40,423 nt of DNA from Methanoregula sp. (GTDB lineage: Archaea; Halobacteriota; Methanomicrobia; Methanomicrobiales; Methanospirillaceae), in the NCBI GenBank assembly GCA_022711635.1, contig JAKLEQ010000006.1, positions 1-40,423 on the forward strand, written 5' to 3'. Position numbers and translations under genes: made by a program. Below, piece after piece: positions 1-8,516 of the stretch. How positions within the stretch are numbered: the stretch's first letter is position 1; the number at the start of each line of letters is the position of its first letter. The notes beneath the pieces are model-generated. The model was given only the letters and a program-made list of their open reading frames with translations, had not been told where the DNA came from and did no database searches.

Positions 1-804
1 AAGGACTTCATCATCGCAAAGCAGGTGATGACACTCCTCATCAAGGGGGCTGCCGCAAAACGCGGGGAGTATAAGGTTCTCTCGTTTACGGAAGATTCCG
101 TGTACAACGGCCTGCGCCAGATCTATCTTGACGCTCTTAAGGACGAAGCGAAGAAGGAGAAGAAGCTGCCGGTCAACAAGCTCATCGAGATGCTCTTTCT
201 CCTCTACCTGCATTTCCACGAAGACCTCAATGAACTCCCGTGGAACCCGGTGACCAACACCGGCGTGTACATGAAGCTCCCGAAGCTCCGCAAGACCCAG
301 CTCTACTACCTGATGAAAGAGGGGAAAGAGGATATGGACGAGATGATCGAGCAGATGGAGATCATCCCACGGAGGTACTTCGTCCTCTCCAAGGCCATGT
401 TCTACGCGCGGGACTATTTCCTCGCAAAGACGCTCCCCGCCGACGAACTGATGCCGGTCATCAACATCCCGCAGATGAAGAAGTTCGACCACCTCGAGGT
501 CAAGGAGATGCTGACGACCCGCTGGACCCACACTGCATGGTACCAGTCCAAGGTCTTCGGCGATTCCATGCTCACCATCATGGACACGTCAATCGTCAAC
601 GACTGGAATGCAAATCCCGACCTCGATTATTACTATAACCTGTACCGGATCATCGGGAGGACGACCGATAACCTCCTGTCGTACATGACCATGACCGGCT
701 GGTTCGTCTGGGAGCCGGTGAAACACATGCAGGATGCCCTGCAGAAAAAGGATGAGTACGAACAGAAGGCGCTCCGCCGCATCTTCGGGGACCTGATCCT
801 GTGA
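1..804 (+). CDS. Hypothetical protein, 5' end probably outside window
   Basis: The frame is open from base 1 to the stop at 802-804. The first internal start candidates are GTG at 25 and ATG at 28, giving about 259 residues, but no stop separates them from the window edge, so the true start may lie upstream. The protein is charged and soluble, with no signal peptide or membrane segment. The N-terminal part is Lys/Glu rich and the rest is mostly helical with many aromatic residues (several Trp, Tyr pairs). I do not recognise a family or catalytic motif. The TPR gene follows 44 bases later on the same strand and may be co-transcribed. Coding is well supported by length and composition; function is unknown. 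Confidence 0.75.
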   Translation, partial: KDFIIAKQVMTLLIKGAAAKRGEYKVLSFTEDSVYNGLRQIYLDALKDEAKKEKKLPVNKLIEMLFLLYLHFHEDLNELPWNPVTNTGVYMKLPKLRKTQLYYLMKEGKEDMDEMIEQMEIIPRRYFVLSKAMFYARDYFLAKTLPADELMPVINIPQMKKFDHLEVKEMLTTRWTHTAWYQSKVFGDSMLTIMDTSIVNDWNANPDLDYYYNLYRIIGRTTDNLLSYMTMTGWFVWEPVKHMQDALQKKDEYEQKALRRIFGDLIL

Positions 805-847
805 CCGAGAACACAAACCTCCCGTACCGGGGAGAGGGGCGATTCCG

Positions 848-1306
848 ATGCCCGTGAAAGAAGCGGTTGAATGGGTGAAGAAAGGCAAAGCGTACGCCGC
901 ACGGAAGCGGTTTAAGGAAGCGCTGAAGGCGTATGACCGGGCCATTGCCCTCGACCCGGCCTATGCGGCGGGATGGTTTGCAAAGGCAGAGATCGCTGCC
1001 GAACAGGGACAGTTTGCGGAAGCGCTCGCCCTCTGCGACAAGGCGCTCGCCCTCGACCAGAACTTTGCCGAGGCTTGGTCCAAGAAAGGGCTCTGCCTCT
1101 TCTCGCTCGAACGGTTCCCGGAGGCTATCGCTGCCTGTACCCGGGCGCTCGCCCTGAATGCGAATGATCCGACCGCATGGTACATCAAGGGGGTCTCTCT
1201 GGATGAGATGGGGAGACCGGCCGAGGCCCAGGAAGCGTTCGGGAAGTCCCTCGAGCTCGAGATCATCCTCGACATGGAGGCAGAGAAGAAACGGACGGGC
1301 AGATAA
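848..1306 (+). CDS. Small tetratricopeptide (TPR) protein
   Basis: This 152-residue protein is almost wholly TPR. Three to four 34-residue helix-turn-helix units are visible, each with the pattern A-Y/L-x-x-A-L-A-L-x-P/N (for example AYDRAIALDP near residues 26-35 and ACTRALALNA near 95-105). TPR units form superhelical protein-protein interaction surfaces; no enzymatic domain is present. The start is ATG 848, with a purine-rich GGAGAGGGG about 8 bases upstream that can act as ribosome binding site. There is no signal peptide, so it is likely cytosolic. The C-terminus is a short Lys/Arg-rich tail. The partner is unknown, and the upstream hypothetical gene is the nearest candidate by operon logic. 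Confidence 0.85.
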   Translation: MPVKEAVEWVKKGKAYAARKRFKEALKAYDRAIALDPAYAAGWFAKAEIAAEQGQFAEALALCDKALALDQNFAEAWSKKGLCLFSLERFPEAIAACTRALALNANDPTAWYIKGVSLDEMGRPAEAQEAFGKSLELEIILDMEAEKKRTGR

Positions 1307-1423
1307 CCGGCAGAAGGCCCGGTTATTTCAACGCTCTAAAAGCGCTGCAGTGGGGTTGGCTCCCGGCAGCCTGCAGTCAACATCATTTTCATTTTTACGA
1401 CGGGGAAATGTGTACGTACGAAA

Positions 1424-1466
1424 CTATTAAATGAGGTCAGGGTGACAACTCGTTACCAAAGGAGAA
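1424..1466 (+). promoter_or_regulatory. Ferritin promoter and SD site
   Basis: An archaeal TATA-like box (ctattaaat, 1424-1432) sits about 40 bases upstream of the ferritin start, and a strong SD (aaggag, 1459-1464) lies just before ATG 1471. A near-palindromic tgtacgtacg lies immediately upstream of the TATA box (1411-1420), at a position where an archaeal regulator could act. The binding role is inference. Confidence 0.55.
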
Positions 1467-1470
1467 GAAC

Positions 1471-1959
1471 ATGTTGAGCAAGAATATGGAAGAAGCCCTG
1501 AACAAGCAGATCAACCGTGAGCTCTACTCCTCGTACCTCTATCTGGCCATGTCCTCGTACTTCAAGAGTATGAACATGGACGGGTTCGCGAAATGGATGC
1601 GGATTCAGGCGAACGAAGAGAAAACGCACGCGATGAAGATCTATGATTACGTCATCGCCCGCGGTGGGAAGGTCTCCCTTCTCCCCATCGAAGCCCCCAA
1701 GGCGAAATGGGCCTCGGCCGGAAAAGTTTTCGAAGAGGTCTATGCGCACGAGCAGAAAGTCACCGGGATGATCAACGCCCTCGTCGATCTCGCCGCGAAA
1801 GAGAAGGACCACGCATCGTTCGAGATGCTCCAGTGGTTTGTCAAGGAACAGGTCGAAGAAGAAGAACATGCGAGCGGGATCCTTGCCCAGATCCGAATCG
1901 TCGGCGACATCCCCGGCCACCTCTTCTGGCTCGACCACCAGCTGGGAAAACGGGAATAA
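1471..1959 (+). CDS. ftnA: Ferritin (non-haem iron storage)
   Basis: This 162-residue protein has the standard ferritin length and fold pattern. It oxidises Fe(II) at a diiron ferroxidase centre and stores the Fe(III) mineral inside a 24-subunit cage. The ferroxidase ligands known from E. coli FtnA are all visible at the same numbering: Glu17, Glu50, His53, Glu94 and Gln127, with Glu130 as a possible third-site ligand. The N-terminal NRELYSSYLYLAMSSYF helix is classic. The start is ATG 1471 with SD aaggag. It lies between a TPR gene and a response-regulator gene and has its own promoter. Expected role: iron storage and protection against oxygen in a strict anaerobe. Confidence 0.96.
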   Translation: MLSKNMEEALNKQINRELYSSYLYLAMSSYFKSMNMDGFAKWMRIQANEEKTHAMKIYDYVIARGGKVSLLPIEAPKAKWASAGKVFEEVYAHEQKVTGMINALVDLAAKEKDHASFEMLQWFVKEQVEEEEHASGILAQIRIVGDIPGHLFWLDHQLGKRE

Positions 1960-1961
1960 GA

Positions 1962-1975
1962 TTTTATTTTTATAC
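1962..1975 (+). terminator. T-rich terminator of ferritin, overlapping next promoter
   Basis: A T-rich run (attttatttttata) directly follows the ferritin stop. Oligo-T tracts terminate archaeal transcription. Its distal part (tttttata) is also placed to act as TATA box for the regulator gene starting at 2011. Confidence 0.5.
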
Positions 1976-2010
1976 AGCGCCACGCTAATAAGTTATCAGG
2001 AGCAGGTCGT

Positions 2011-3393
2011 GTGACACCCCTTTCTGTCCTTGCAATCGATGATGAGCGCGACCTTCTCGAACTGATCAAGCATTACCTTGTACGGTTCGGGGACATGCAG
2101 GTAGAGACATCCGTTTCCACCAAGGAAGCGTTAACCAAGGTATTAAAATCAGAATACGATGTCATCATCGTCGATTACTACATGCCGGAGATCACCGGGA
2201 TCGAGTTCCTCAAGATCCTGCGGGCAAAGGGGGACACGACTCCCGTCATCATCTTCACGGGCGTCGGCAGGGAACTTGCGGCGATCGAAGCCCTGAACAA
2301 CGGTGCCGATTTCTTCCTGCAGAAAGGCGACGATCCCAAGAACCAGTTCCGCGAACTCGTGCACATGATCCGGCAGGCCAAGGAACGCCGGTCTGTCGGC
2401 AAGTCCATGGGAACATCCCAGAGGATCATCTCGGATGTCATGAGCTTTACCCCGGAACCCATGATGGCCATCGACCGCGAGGGGATCGTGATCGCATGGA
2501 ACGGGGCGATGGAGGAACTGACCGGGGTTACCGCCGAGATCATGATCGGAAAGACCGACAAGGCGTATTCCGAGCTCTTCTTTGGCAAGAAACGGCCGAT
2601 GCCCATCGATCTCATCTTCTCCTCGGATGCCGAGCTCGCGCAGTGGAACTACAATGTCGTGAGCCGGGAAAAAGGCGTCACGATCGCGTGGACCAGGGTT
2701 ACGCGACCCGAAGAGAAGGAGAAGATCTACTGGATGCGGGCGATGCCCCTGCGGGATGGGAAGGGATCGTTCATGGGCGCCGCGGGATCGGTGCGGGACA
2801 TCACGGAGATCGCCGCTACCCTGATTAAGGAGCCGGTCCCCTCGATCACGGGGGAGGATCAGGCTGCTCCCGCAACAACGGCCGGCACCGGGGGCTTTTT
2901 GAACCGGATCACCGGCAAGGCAAAGAGCGAGTACCGGGCCGGGGTCAAGTCCTACTACAACGACGGGAATTACGACGAGGCACTCTCCCACTTCGACAAG
3001 GCGCTGGAGATCGATCCCACCCTCTCCCATGTCTGGAACGAACGGGGGTTGTGCTTAAAGGATATGGGCAAGTACGAGGATGCGCTGAAAAGTTTCGAGA
3101 AAGCGCTCGAGATCACCCCGAACGATGAAGAGTACCTGTACGATTACGGCGAAGTACTCGAGATCCTCGGGATCCTCCTGCGCCAGCGGAAATTTCTGGA
3201 AAATTCCATCAAGACGTTCGCCAAGGTGACCGAGATCAACCCGAACAATGCGAGCGCGTGGAACCACATGGGGATCTGCATCAAGGAGTCCGGACGGGAA
3301 GAGGAGTCCCGGCAGGCATTCGAACGCGCACGGACGATCCAGAGGATGAAGAAGGACAAGATGTTCCGGCGCAAGAGGGAGACCCTCGCGTAA
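2011..3393 (+). CDS. Receiver-PAS-TPR response regulator (copy 1)
   Basis: This 460-residue protein has three parts. A CheY-like receiver spans about 5-120, with Asp10/Asp11, phospho-acceptor Asp56 (VDYYMPE), Thr83 and Lys105. A PAS domain lies at about 134-270 and ends in GSVRDITE, typical of PAS/PAC. After a Pro/Ala/Thr-rich linker come TPR repeats at about 305-450. There is no DNA-binding or kinase domain, so output is presumably through TPR-mediated protein contacts. The start is GTG 2011, favoured by the SD tcaggag just upstream and because the receiver begins immediately after it. It is closely related along its whole length to the next gene, so the pair arose by tandem duplication. The partner kinase is not evident; the histidine kinases of the window lie 15-20 kb away. 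Confidence 0.9.
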   Translation: MTPLSVLAIDDERDLLELIKHYLVRFGDMQVETSVSTKEALTKVLKSEYDVIIVDYYMPEITGIEFLKILRAKGDTTPVIIFTGVGRELAAIEALNNGADFFLQKGDDPKNQFRELVHMIRQAKERRSVGKSMGTSQRIISDVMSFTPEPMMAIDREGIVIAWNGAMEELTGVTAEIMIGKTDKAYSELFFGKKRPMPIDLIFSSDAELAQWNYNVVSREKGVTIAWTRVTRPEEKEKIYWMRAMPLRDGKGSFMGAAGSVRDITEIAATLIKEPVPSITGEDQAAPATTAGTGGFLNRITGKAKSEYRAGVKSYYNDGNYDEALSHFDKALEIDPTLSHVWNERGLCLKDMGKYEDALKSFEKALEITPNDEEYLYDYGEVLEILGILLRQRKFLENSIKTFAKVTEINPNNASAWNHMGICIKESGREEESRQAFERARTIQRMKKDKMFRRKRETLA

Positions 3394-3402
3394 GGCGTGG
3401 AA

Positions 3403-3455
3403 ATTTTTTAACCGAAAAATTTTTTTCATTTTTTTCGATTTTTTCCGGATTTTCC
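3403..3455 (+). terminator. Multiple oligo-T terminator
   Basis: Four or more T6-T7 runs (3404-3409, 3420-3426, 3429-3435, 3439-3444) follow the first regulator gene. This is a strong archaeal intrinsic terminator and suggests the second regulator is transcribed separately. Confidence 0.75.
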
Positions 3456-3585
3456 CCGTTTCTCTCTCCCTCACGTAATCGAATAGTAGATATACGAGGG
3501 GGATGAAAAGAATTCTTTACGGAATAATTGCTCTCGGGAGAATCCGGAACACACCCGCGTGACCAAAAGAACGGGATTCCATACA

Positions 3586-4989
3586 ATGCTCAGTGTCCTT
3601 GTTGTTGACGACGATGCGGCCCTTCTGGAAGCAATGCGTGTCTTCCTCTCCCGCACCTCCGATGTCCATGTCCAGACCGCCCAGACGTCGCATGACGCGC
3701 TCTCCGTGCTCTCCACGTCACGGTTCGATGCCATTGTCCTTGACTACGATATGCCCGAGATCGACGGGCTGGAGATCCTCCGCATTATCCGGTCCCGCGG
3801 GGATACAACCCCCGTCATCCTCTTCACCGGGGTCGGCAGGGAGCATGCGGCGATCGAGGCTTTGAACCTGGGCGCTGACTTCTTTGTCAAGAAAGGCGAC
3901 AATCCGGAGGTCGTGCTGCGCACGGTACTGGACAGGATCGAACAGGCTGTCGAGGGGAGGGTTGGCGGCCGGCCGATCGGGGCAGCCCAGAAGATGCTGA
4001 CCGATGTCGTAGACTTCTCGTCGGACCCGACGTTCGCTATTGACGCTAAGGGGAAGATCATTGCATGGAACGAGGCGATCGAGCAGTTGACCGGCATCGA
4101 GAAGTCCGCGATTGTCACAAGGGGCGAGGGAGGATATTCTGAACCGTTCTTCGGGAAAAAGAGGAAGATGCTTCTCGACATGGTCTTTGAGACGGACGAG
4201 ACGATCCAGAAGCAGAACTACCTCATCGTCTCCCGGGTGAAACGCGGGCCGATCATTGCCGTGACGAAAGGGACCCGCCCGGACGGCAAAGAGTGGACGC
4301 TCTGGATGAAGGCGCAGGCGCTCTACGATGTCCGCGGGAATTACATCGCAGCAGTCGGGACGGTCCGGGATATCACGGCAACGGTAAAAGACCTGCCGCT
4401 TTCCCCGGGGAGGGCAGCCGGGGACGAGCCGGTTGCAGAGAGCGCGGCGTCCGGCCCGTCAGCCGCCCCGGCACCGGCCCCTTCCGGGGGTCTGCTGGAC
4501 CGGATCCTCGGCAAAGCACAGTCCGCGTATAAAGAAGGCGTGATCCTGTTCGCCCGGGAACTGAAGTACCGCGAGGCGATCGCGGCGTTCGACCGGGCGA
4601 TTGCCATCAATCCCGGCCTCGCCTATGTCTGGAACGACCGCGGGGTCTGTTACCGGGAACTTGGGGAATACGATGAGGCGCTCAAGTCCTTCCTCCGGGC
4701 AATCGAGCTCTCGCCCGAGAACGTGGAGATCCTCTACGATCTTGGGGAGACGCTGGAGAAGATCGGCGCCATGCAGCGGGACAACAAGTACCTGGACGCA
4801 GCCCTGCAGACGTTCAAGATGGTCACCGACAAGCTCCCGAACAACGAGAGTGCCTGGAACCATATCGGCGTCTGCCTCAAGGAGATGGGAAGACCGGAGG
4901 AGTCCCGGATCTTCTTCGACCGTGCCCGGGATGTCCGGCTCTGGAAGAAGGACACCCCCGTCCAGCGAAAACGGGATGAATACCTGTAA
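3586..4989 (+). CDS. Receiver-PAS-TPR response regulator (copy 2)
   Basis: This paralogue of the preceding regulator has the same order: receiver (Asp8-Asp10 acidic pocket, phospho-acceptor Asp53 in LDYDMPE, Lys103 of KKG), PAS with a GTVRDIT end, an Ala/Pro-rich linker, then a GLLDRILGKA hinge and TPR repeats. An in-frame GTG at 3559 exists. ATG 3586 is preferred because the receiver starts directly there (MLSVLVVDDD) and matches the other copy in length. The strongest identity between the copies is in the receiver phosphorylation region, the hinge, and the last TPR (NNESAWNHIGVCLKEMGRPEES). It probably signals by protein interaction. The cognate sensor is unknown, and the two copies may integrate different inputs through diverged PAS domains. 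Confidence 0.9.
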   Translation: MLSVLVVDDDAALLEAMRVFLSRTSDVHVQTAQTSHDALSVLSTSRFDAIVLDYDMPEIDGLEILRIIRSRGDTTPVILFTGVGREHAAIEALNLGADFFVKKGDNPEVVLRTVLDRIEQAVEGRVGGRPIGAAQKMLTDVVDFSSDPTFAIDAKGKIIAWNEAIEQLTGIEKSAIVTRGEGGYSEPFFGKKRKMLLDMVFETDETIQKQNYLIVSRVKRGPIIAVTKGTRPDGKEWTLWMKAQALYDVRGNYIAAVGTVRDITATVKDLPLSPGRAAGDEPVAESAASGPSAAPAPAPSGGLLDRILGKAQSAYKEGVILFARELKYREAIAAFDRAIAINPGLAYVWNDRGVCYRELGEYDEALKSFLRAIELSPENVEILYDLGETLEKIGAMQRDNKYLDAALQTFKMVTDKLPNNESAWNHIGVCLKEMGRPEESRIFFDRARDVRLWKKDTPVQRKRDEYL

Positions 4990-5093
4990 AAATCAGGTAT
5001 GAGTCACGCCGAACGCTCCATTTCTTTTCTTTTGAACCCAACACGCGGGTATATAGGACTCTTCAGCGATAGTGATCCTTGCAGGTTGGAACC

Positions 5094-6200
5094 ATGAAGA
5101 GTCCGGTCTATTTTGCGAGCCTCCGCGCGCGGGACGAGAAGACGAGCACCGTTGCCAAGATCCGCACGCTCTTTGACCGTGCGGAATTCGCATCCCTGGT
5201 CGAAAAGGGTGACAGGACCGCAATCAAGCTCCACTTCGGCGAAACGGGGAATGACTCGTACATCAGCCCGGTCTTCGTGCGGCAGGTGGTCGATCGGGTC
5301 GTATCCTGCGGGGCCCGCCCGTTCCTGACCGACACGAACACCCTGTATCTCGGCAGCAGGTCGAACGCTGTCGACCATATCACGACCGCGATCCTCCACG
5401 GGTTCGACTACGCGGTTGCCGGGGCCCCGGTCATCATCGCGGACGGGCTTGCCGGCCGGAACATCACCCGTGTCCCGGTCAGCGGGAAACACTTTAAGAC
5501 GGTCGCGATCGCAGGCGACATTGCCGCGGCGCAGTCCATGATCGTCCTGACACATTTCAAGTGTCACATGGTCTCAGGGTTCGGCGGGGCGATCAAGAAC
5601 CTCGGGATGGGCTGCGCACCCCCGGCGGGAAAGAGGGAACAGCACAAGGCATACCCGTTCACGATCCCGGAGAACTGCACTGCCTGCGGCAAGTGCACGA
5701 CAGCCTGCCCGAAGGAGGCAATCACGATCCGGGATACGAAATCGTGCATCGACCGCAGCCTGTGTATCGGCTGTTTCGAGTGCATGACCGTCTGTCCCGA
5801 GCACGCGATCGATATCGACTGGGAGACCGAGATTCCAAAGTTCATTGAACGGATGGTGGAGTACGCGGAAGGGGCGGTTATGGGCAAGAAAGACCGGGTC
5901 GGCTACATGAGCTTTGTTACCCGGATAACCCCGGACTGCGACTGTGTTCCCTGGAGCGATACCCCGATCGTGCCGGACATCGGGATCCTCGCATCGAAGG
6001 ACCCGGTCGCGATCGATGCGGCAGCGTTTGACCTCGTCAACAAGCAGGCGGGATTTGACGCGTCCGCTCTCCACGCGCACCATGAAGCGGGCGGGGACAA
6101 GTTCCGGGGGACCTGGGAAAATACGGACGGGTACCTCCAGGTACGGTACGCGGAGGAGCGCGGACTTGGGTCCGGAACGTACGAGCTCATCCCGATCTGA
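5094..6200 (+). CDS. DUF362 protein with two [4Fe-4S] ferredoxin clusters
   Basis: This 368-residue protein begins with a DUF362 domain (HFGETGNDSYISP near 47-59, a family hallmark). It carries an inserted bacterial-type ferredoxin module with two complete CxxCxxCxxxCP motifs: Cys195/198/201/205 and Cys224/227/230/234. The C-terminus returns to DUF362 (DPVAIDAAAFDLV). It is predicted to be a cytosolic electron-transfer protein; the substrate is not known for this family. The start is ATG 5094. An in-frame TTG at 5079 is less likely because the SD-like gcaggttgga lies between them. It is a single-gene unit with its own T-run terminator. All eight cluster ligands are intact, so it should be functional. 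Confidence 0.9.
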   Translation: MKSPVYFASLRARDEKTSTVAKIRTLFDRAEFASLVEKGDRTAIKLHFGETGNDSYISPVFVRQVVDRVVSCGARPFLTDTNTLYLGSRSNAVDHITTAILHGFDYAVAGAPVIIADGLAGRNITRVPVSGKHFKTVAIAGDIAAAQSMIVLTHFKCHMVSGFGGAIKNLGMGCAPPAGKREQHKAYPFTIPENCTACGKCTTACPKEAITIRDTKSCIDRSLCIGCFECMTVCPEHAIDIDWETEIPKFIERMVEYAEGAVMGKKDRVGYMSFVTRITPDCDCVPWSDTPIVPDIGILASKDPVAIDAAAFDLVNKQAGFDASALHAHHEAGGDKFRGTWENTDGYLQVRYAEERGLGSGTYELIPI

Positions 6201-6219
6201 TCGGAGATCGCAGGTATCG

Positions 6220-6248
6220 TTTTTTTTCAATTTCCGATAGGATTTTTT
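6220..6248 (+). terminator. Oligo-T terminator after DUF362 gene
   Basis: T8 at 6220-6227 and T6 at 6243-6248 lie 20-48 bases past the stop codon, which is typical of archaeal termination. Confidence 0.65.
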
Positions 6249-6296
6249 CAGAATTATGGGAAAAAAGTCATCAGCGTTTCACAAAAAACAGAAAGG

Positions 6297-6416
6297 TTTA
6301 TAATGGGATGGAAAGCAAGCGCTTATTACTGCCATTGATTAAAATTATTTTGTTTGAGCAGTGCTCAGACCAGAGTTCGATCATCTCTCTTAAGTTAAGG
6401 GATTTGTTCACAGGTG
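6297..6416 (+). promoter_or_regulatory. Promoter and SD of glutamate synthase-type gene
   Basis: The 220-base gap before the gene is AT-rich. A TATA-like ggtttataatg occurs at 6295-6305, and an SD (aggtg, 6412-6416) lies 7 bases before ATG 6424. If transcription starts about 25 bases after the TATA box, the leader is about 95 bases. I saw no GGAA-N6-TTCC operator here, unlike the amt promoter. Confidence 0.45.
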
Positions 6417-6423
6417 TGTATCC

Positions 6424-8013
6424 ATGAATCTTCGACAGCCTAATGCAAATGAGGCAACGGGCACGGTCAACCGGTCGCGGGACGTCGTTCCGATGTCCGG
6501 TCTCTGCTCCCGGTGCGTTGACGGATGCAAGGGCAGCTGCGAGATCTGGCTCTCATCGTTCCGGGGCAGGGAAGTCCTGTACCCCGGCCCGTTCGGCGAG
6601 ATCACAGCAGGTGCTGACAAGAATTACCCGATCGACTATTCCCACCTCAATATCCAGGGGTATGCCGTTGGGGCAAAAGGGCTCCCCAAGGGAAGCGACA
6701 TCGGTCCCGATACAGCGGTTTTCTCTTCCGTGGACACCGGGACCGAATACGGCTGGAGCAAGAAAGTCAGGATGAAGCTCCCGATCTTTACCGGCGCGCT
6801 CGGCTCGACCGATATCGCCCGGATCAACTGGGAACACTTTGCCATCGGCGCCGCGATCTCCGGCATCACGCTCGTCTGCGGCGAGAACGTCTGCGGTGTT
6901 GACCCGGCGTTAAAGCTCGACAAGAAGGGCAAGGTAACCGACTCGCCCGAGATGGACCGGCGGATCAACATCTACAAGAAGTTCCACGAAGGGTACGGGG
7001 AGATCCTCGTCCAGATGAATGTGGAAGACACCCGGCTCGGGACTGCTGAGTACGTCGCGTCCAAGCACAACCTCGACACCATTGAGCTCAAGTGGGGACA
7101 GGGTGCAAAGTGCATTGGCGGCGAGATCAAGGTCAAGTCACTCGAACGCGCCATCGAACTCAAGAAGCGGGGCTACATCGTGCTGCCCGACCCGACCCTG
7201 AAGGAGAACCAGGCTGCCTTCAAGGCCGGCGCGATCAAGGAGTTCGAGCGCCACTCCCGGCTCGGGTTTGTGACAAAGGAAGGATTCCTCCATGAGATCG
7301 ACCGGCTCCGCGATATCGGCTTCAAGCGTGTCACGCTGAAGACCGGTGCGTACTCCATGGTCGAGCTCGCGATGGCGATGCGGTACTGCTCGGAGGCGAA
7401 GATCGACCTCCTCACCATCGACGGCGCACCGGGCGGGACCGGCATGAGCCCGTGGCCGATGATGAACGAGTGGGGCATACCGTCGTTCTACATCCACTCC
7501 CTCGCTTACGACTTCGCGACCAAACTCGAGAAAAAGGGCATGCGGGTACCTGACCTCGCGTTCGCGGGCGGTTTCTCCGATGAGCCCGGCGTCTTCAAGG
7601 CGCTCGCCATGGGAAGCCCCTACGTGAAGGCCGTCTGCATGGGCCGCGGCCTCATGATCCCCGGCATGGTCGGGAAGAACATCGAGAAGTGGTTAAAAGA
7701 GGGCGACCTTCCCAAGAGCGTCTCCAAGTACGGCAACGCGAAGGAAGAGATCTTCGTCTGCTACGAGGAGCTCAAGGAGAAGTACGGCAACAGGATGAAG
7801 GATATCCCGATGGGTGCGATCGGCATCTACACCTACGCCCAGAAGTTCCGGACCGGGCTGCAGCAGATCATGGCGGGCTCGCGGAACTTCCGGATCTCGA
7901 CCATCGGCAGGAACGACCTGATGGCGCTGACCGAGGAAGCAGCGGCAGTCTCGGGCATCGAGTACGTCATGGCGGCCCGGTACGACGAGGCCATGGGCGC
8001 ACTGCTCGACTGA
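6424..8013 (+). CDS. FMN-binding glutamate synthase-family protein
   Basis: This 529-residue protein matches the FMN-binding domain of glutamate synthase large subunits (GltB domain 2), a TIM barrel that makes glutamate from 2-oxoglutarate and ammonia at FMN. Visible marks are TIDGAPGGTGMSP (FMN phosphate loop), KWGQGAKCIGGEIK and GAIGIYTYAQKFRTGLQQIMAG. The N-terminus has a four-Cys cluster (Cys28, Cys31, Cys35, Cys39), which could bind Fe-S or Zn. I do not see the classical [3Fe-4S] spacing of bacterial GltB. No amidotransferase domain is fused, so the ammonia source or partner subunits must be encoded elsewhere. The start is ATG 6424 with SD aggtg. A decayed copy of its C-terminus follows. 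Nearby amt-glnK fits a nitrogen role, but the exact reaction in this archaeal subgroup is inferred. Confidence 0.88.
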   Translation: MNLRQPNANEATGTVNRSRDVVPMSGLCSRCVDGCKGSCEIWLSSFRGREVLYPGPFGEITAGADKNYPIDYSHLNIQGYAVGAKGLPKGSDIGPDTAVFSSVDTGTEYGWSKKVRMKLPIFTGALGSTDIARINWEHFAIGAAISGITLVCGENVCGVDPALKLDKKGKVTDSPEMDRRINIYKKFHEGYGEILVQMNVEDTRLGTAEYVASKHNLDTIELKWGQGAKCIGGEIKVKSLERAIELKKRGYIVLPDPTLKENQAAFKAGAIKEFERHSRLGFVTKEGFLHEIDRLRDIGFKRVTLKTGAYSMVELAMAMRYCSEAKIDLLTIDGAPGGTGMSPWPMMNEWGIPSFYIHSLAYDFATKLEKKGMRVPDLAFAGGFSDEPGVFKALAMGSPYVKAVCMGRGLMIPGMVGKNIEKWLKEGDLPKSVSKYGNAKEEIFVCYEELKEKYGNRMKDIPMGAIGIYTYAQKFRTGLQQIMAGSRNFRISTIGRNDLMALTEEAAAVSGIEYVMAARYDEAMGALLD

Positions 8014-8057
8014 ACCCTCCCACCGGTTTCCCGCAATCTCCGACACGAAAAATGAAC

Positions 8058-8080
8058 GCCGGGGGAACCCGGCCATTTTT
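8058..8080 (+). terminator. Stem-loop plus T-run terminator
   Basis: A perfect 6-bp stem (gccggg 8058-8063, cccggc 8068-8073) closes a GGAA tetraloop and is followed by a T5 run at 8076-8080. It sits 45 bases after the glutamate synthase-type stop and looks like a bacterial-style intrinsic terminator. Confidence 0.65.
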
Positions 8081-8115
8081 TCTTCCGTTATTTTTTGGTA
8101 AGAAAACCCCGGCCT

Positions 8116-8494
8116 TCTGTCTGTATCGGCCACGGGCTCCGCCTCTCGGCGATAGTCGGGAAGACCATCACGTTCTGGCTGGAGAAGAAGGACCTCCCCG
8201 GGAATGGAGCGGGATACGGGAACCGGATGGAAGAGATCTTCGTGACCTGCGAGGAACTGAAACAGAAGTACGGCGTGAGGTTTTCCGACAACCCGGCCGG
8301 GCAATCGGCGTGTATACGTGCGCCCGGCAATTCCGGTTCGGGCTCCAGCAGATTATGGCCGACAGCAGGAACTTCTCTTGTGCATCGGTCGTACGTAGCG
8401 ACATCATGACGCTCACGCGGGAAGCGGAAGAGGTCTCCGGCATCTCCTATGTCATGGATGCGTACGCGATGCACCGATGGGCATCCTGCGGGAC
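8116..8494 (+). pseudogene. Decayed C-terminal duplicate of glutamate synthase-type gene
   Basis: Translation across two frames reproduces the last 125 or so residues of the preceding protein. CIGHGLRLSAIVGKTITFWL matches CMGRGLMIPGMVGKNIEKWL without gaps, and EEIFVTCEELKQKYG matches EEIFVCYEELKEKYG. After a frameshift near 8296-8303, AIGVYTCARQFRFGLQQIMA matches AIGIYTYAQKFRTGLQQIMA. A second frameshift near 8465-8477 recovers MGILRD against the terminal MGALLD. There is no start codon or promoter. Identity is only about half, so this is an old duplication or the remnant of a second, diverged copy whose 5' part was deleted. It cannot make a functional protein. Confidence 0.85.
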
Positions 8495-8516
8495 GAGGCA
8501 GGACCAGATCCCGGTA

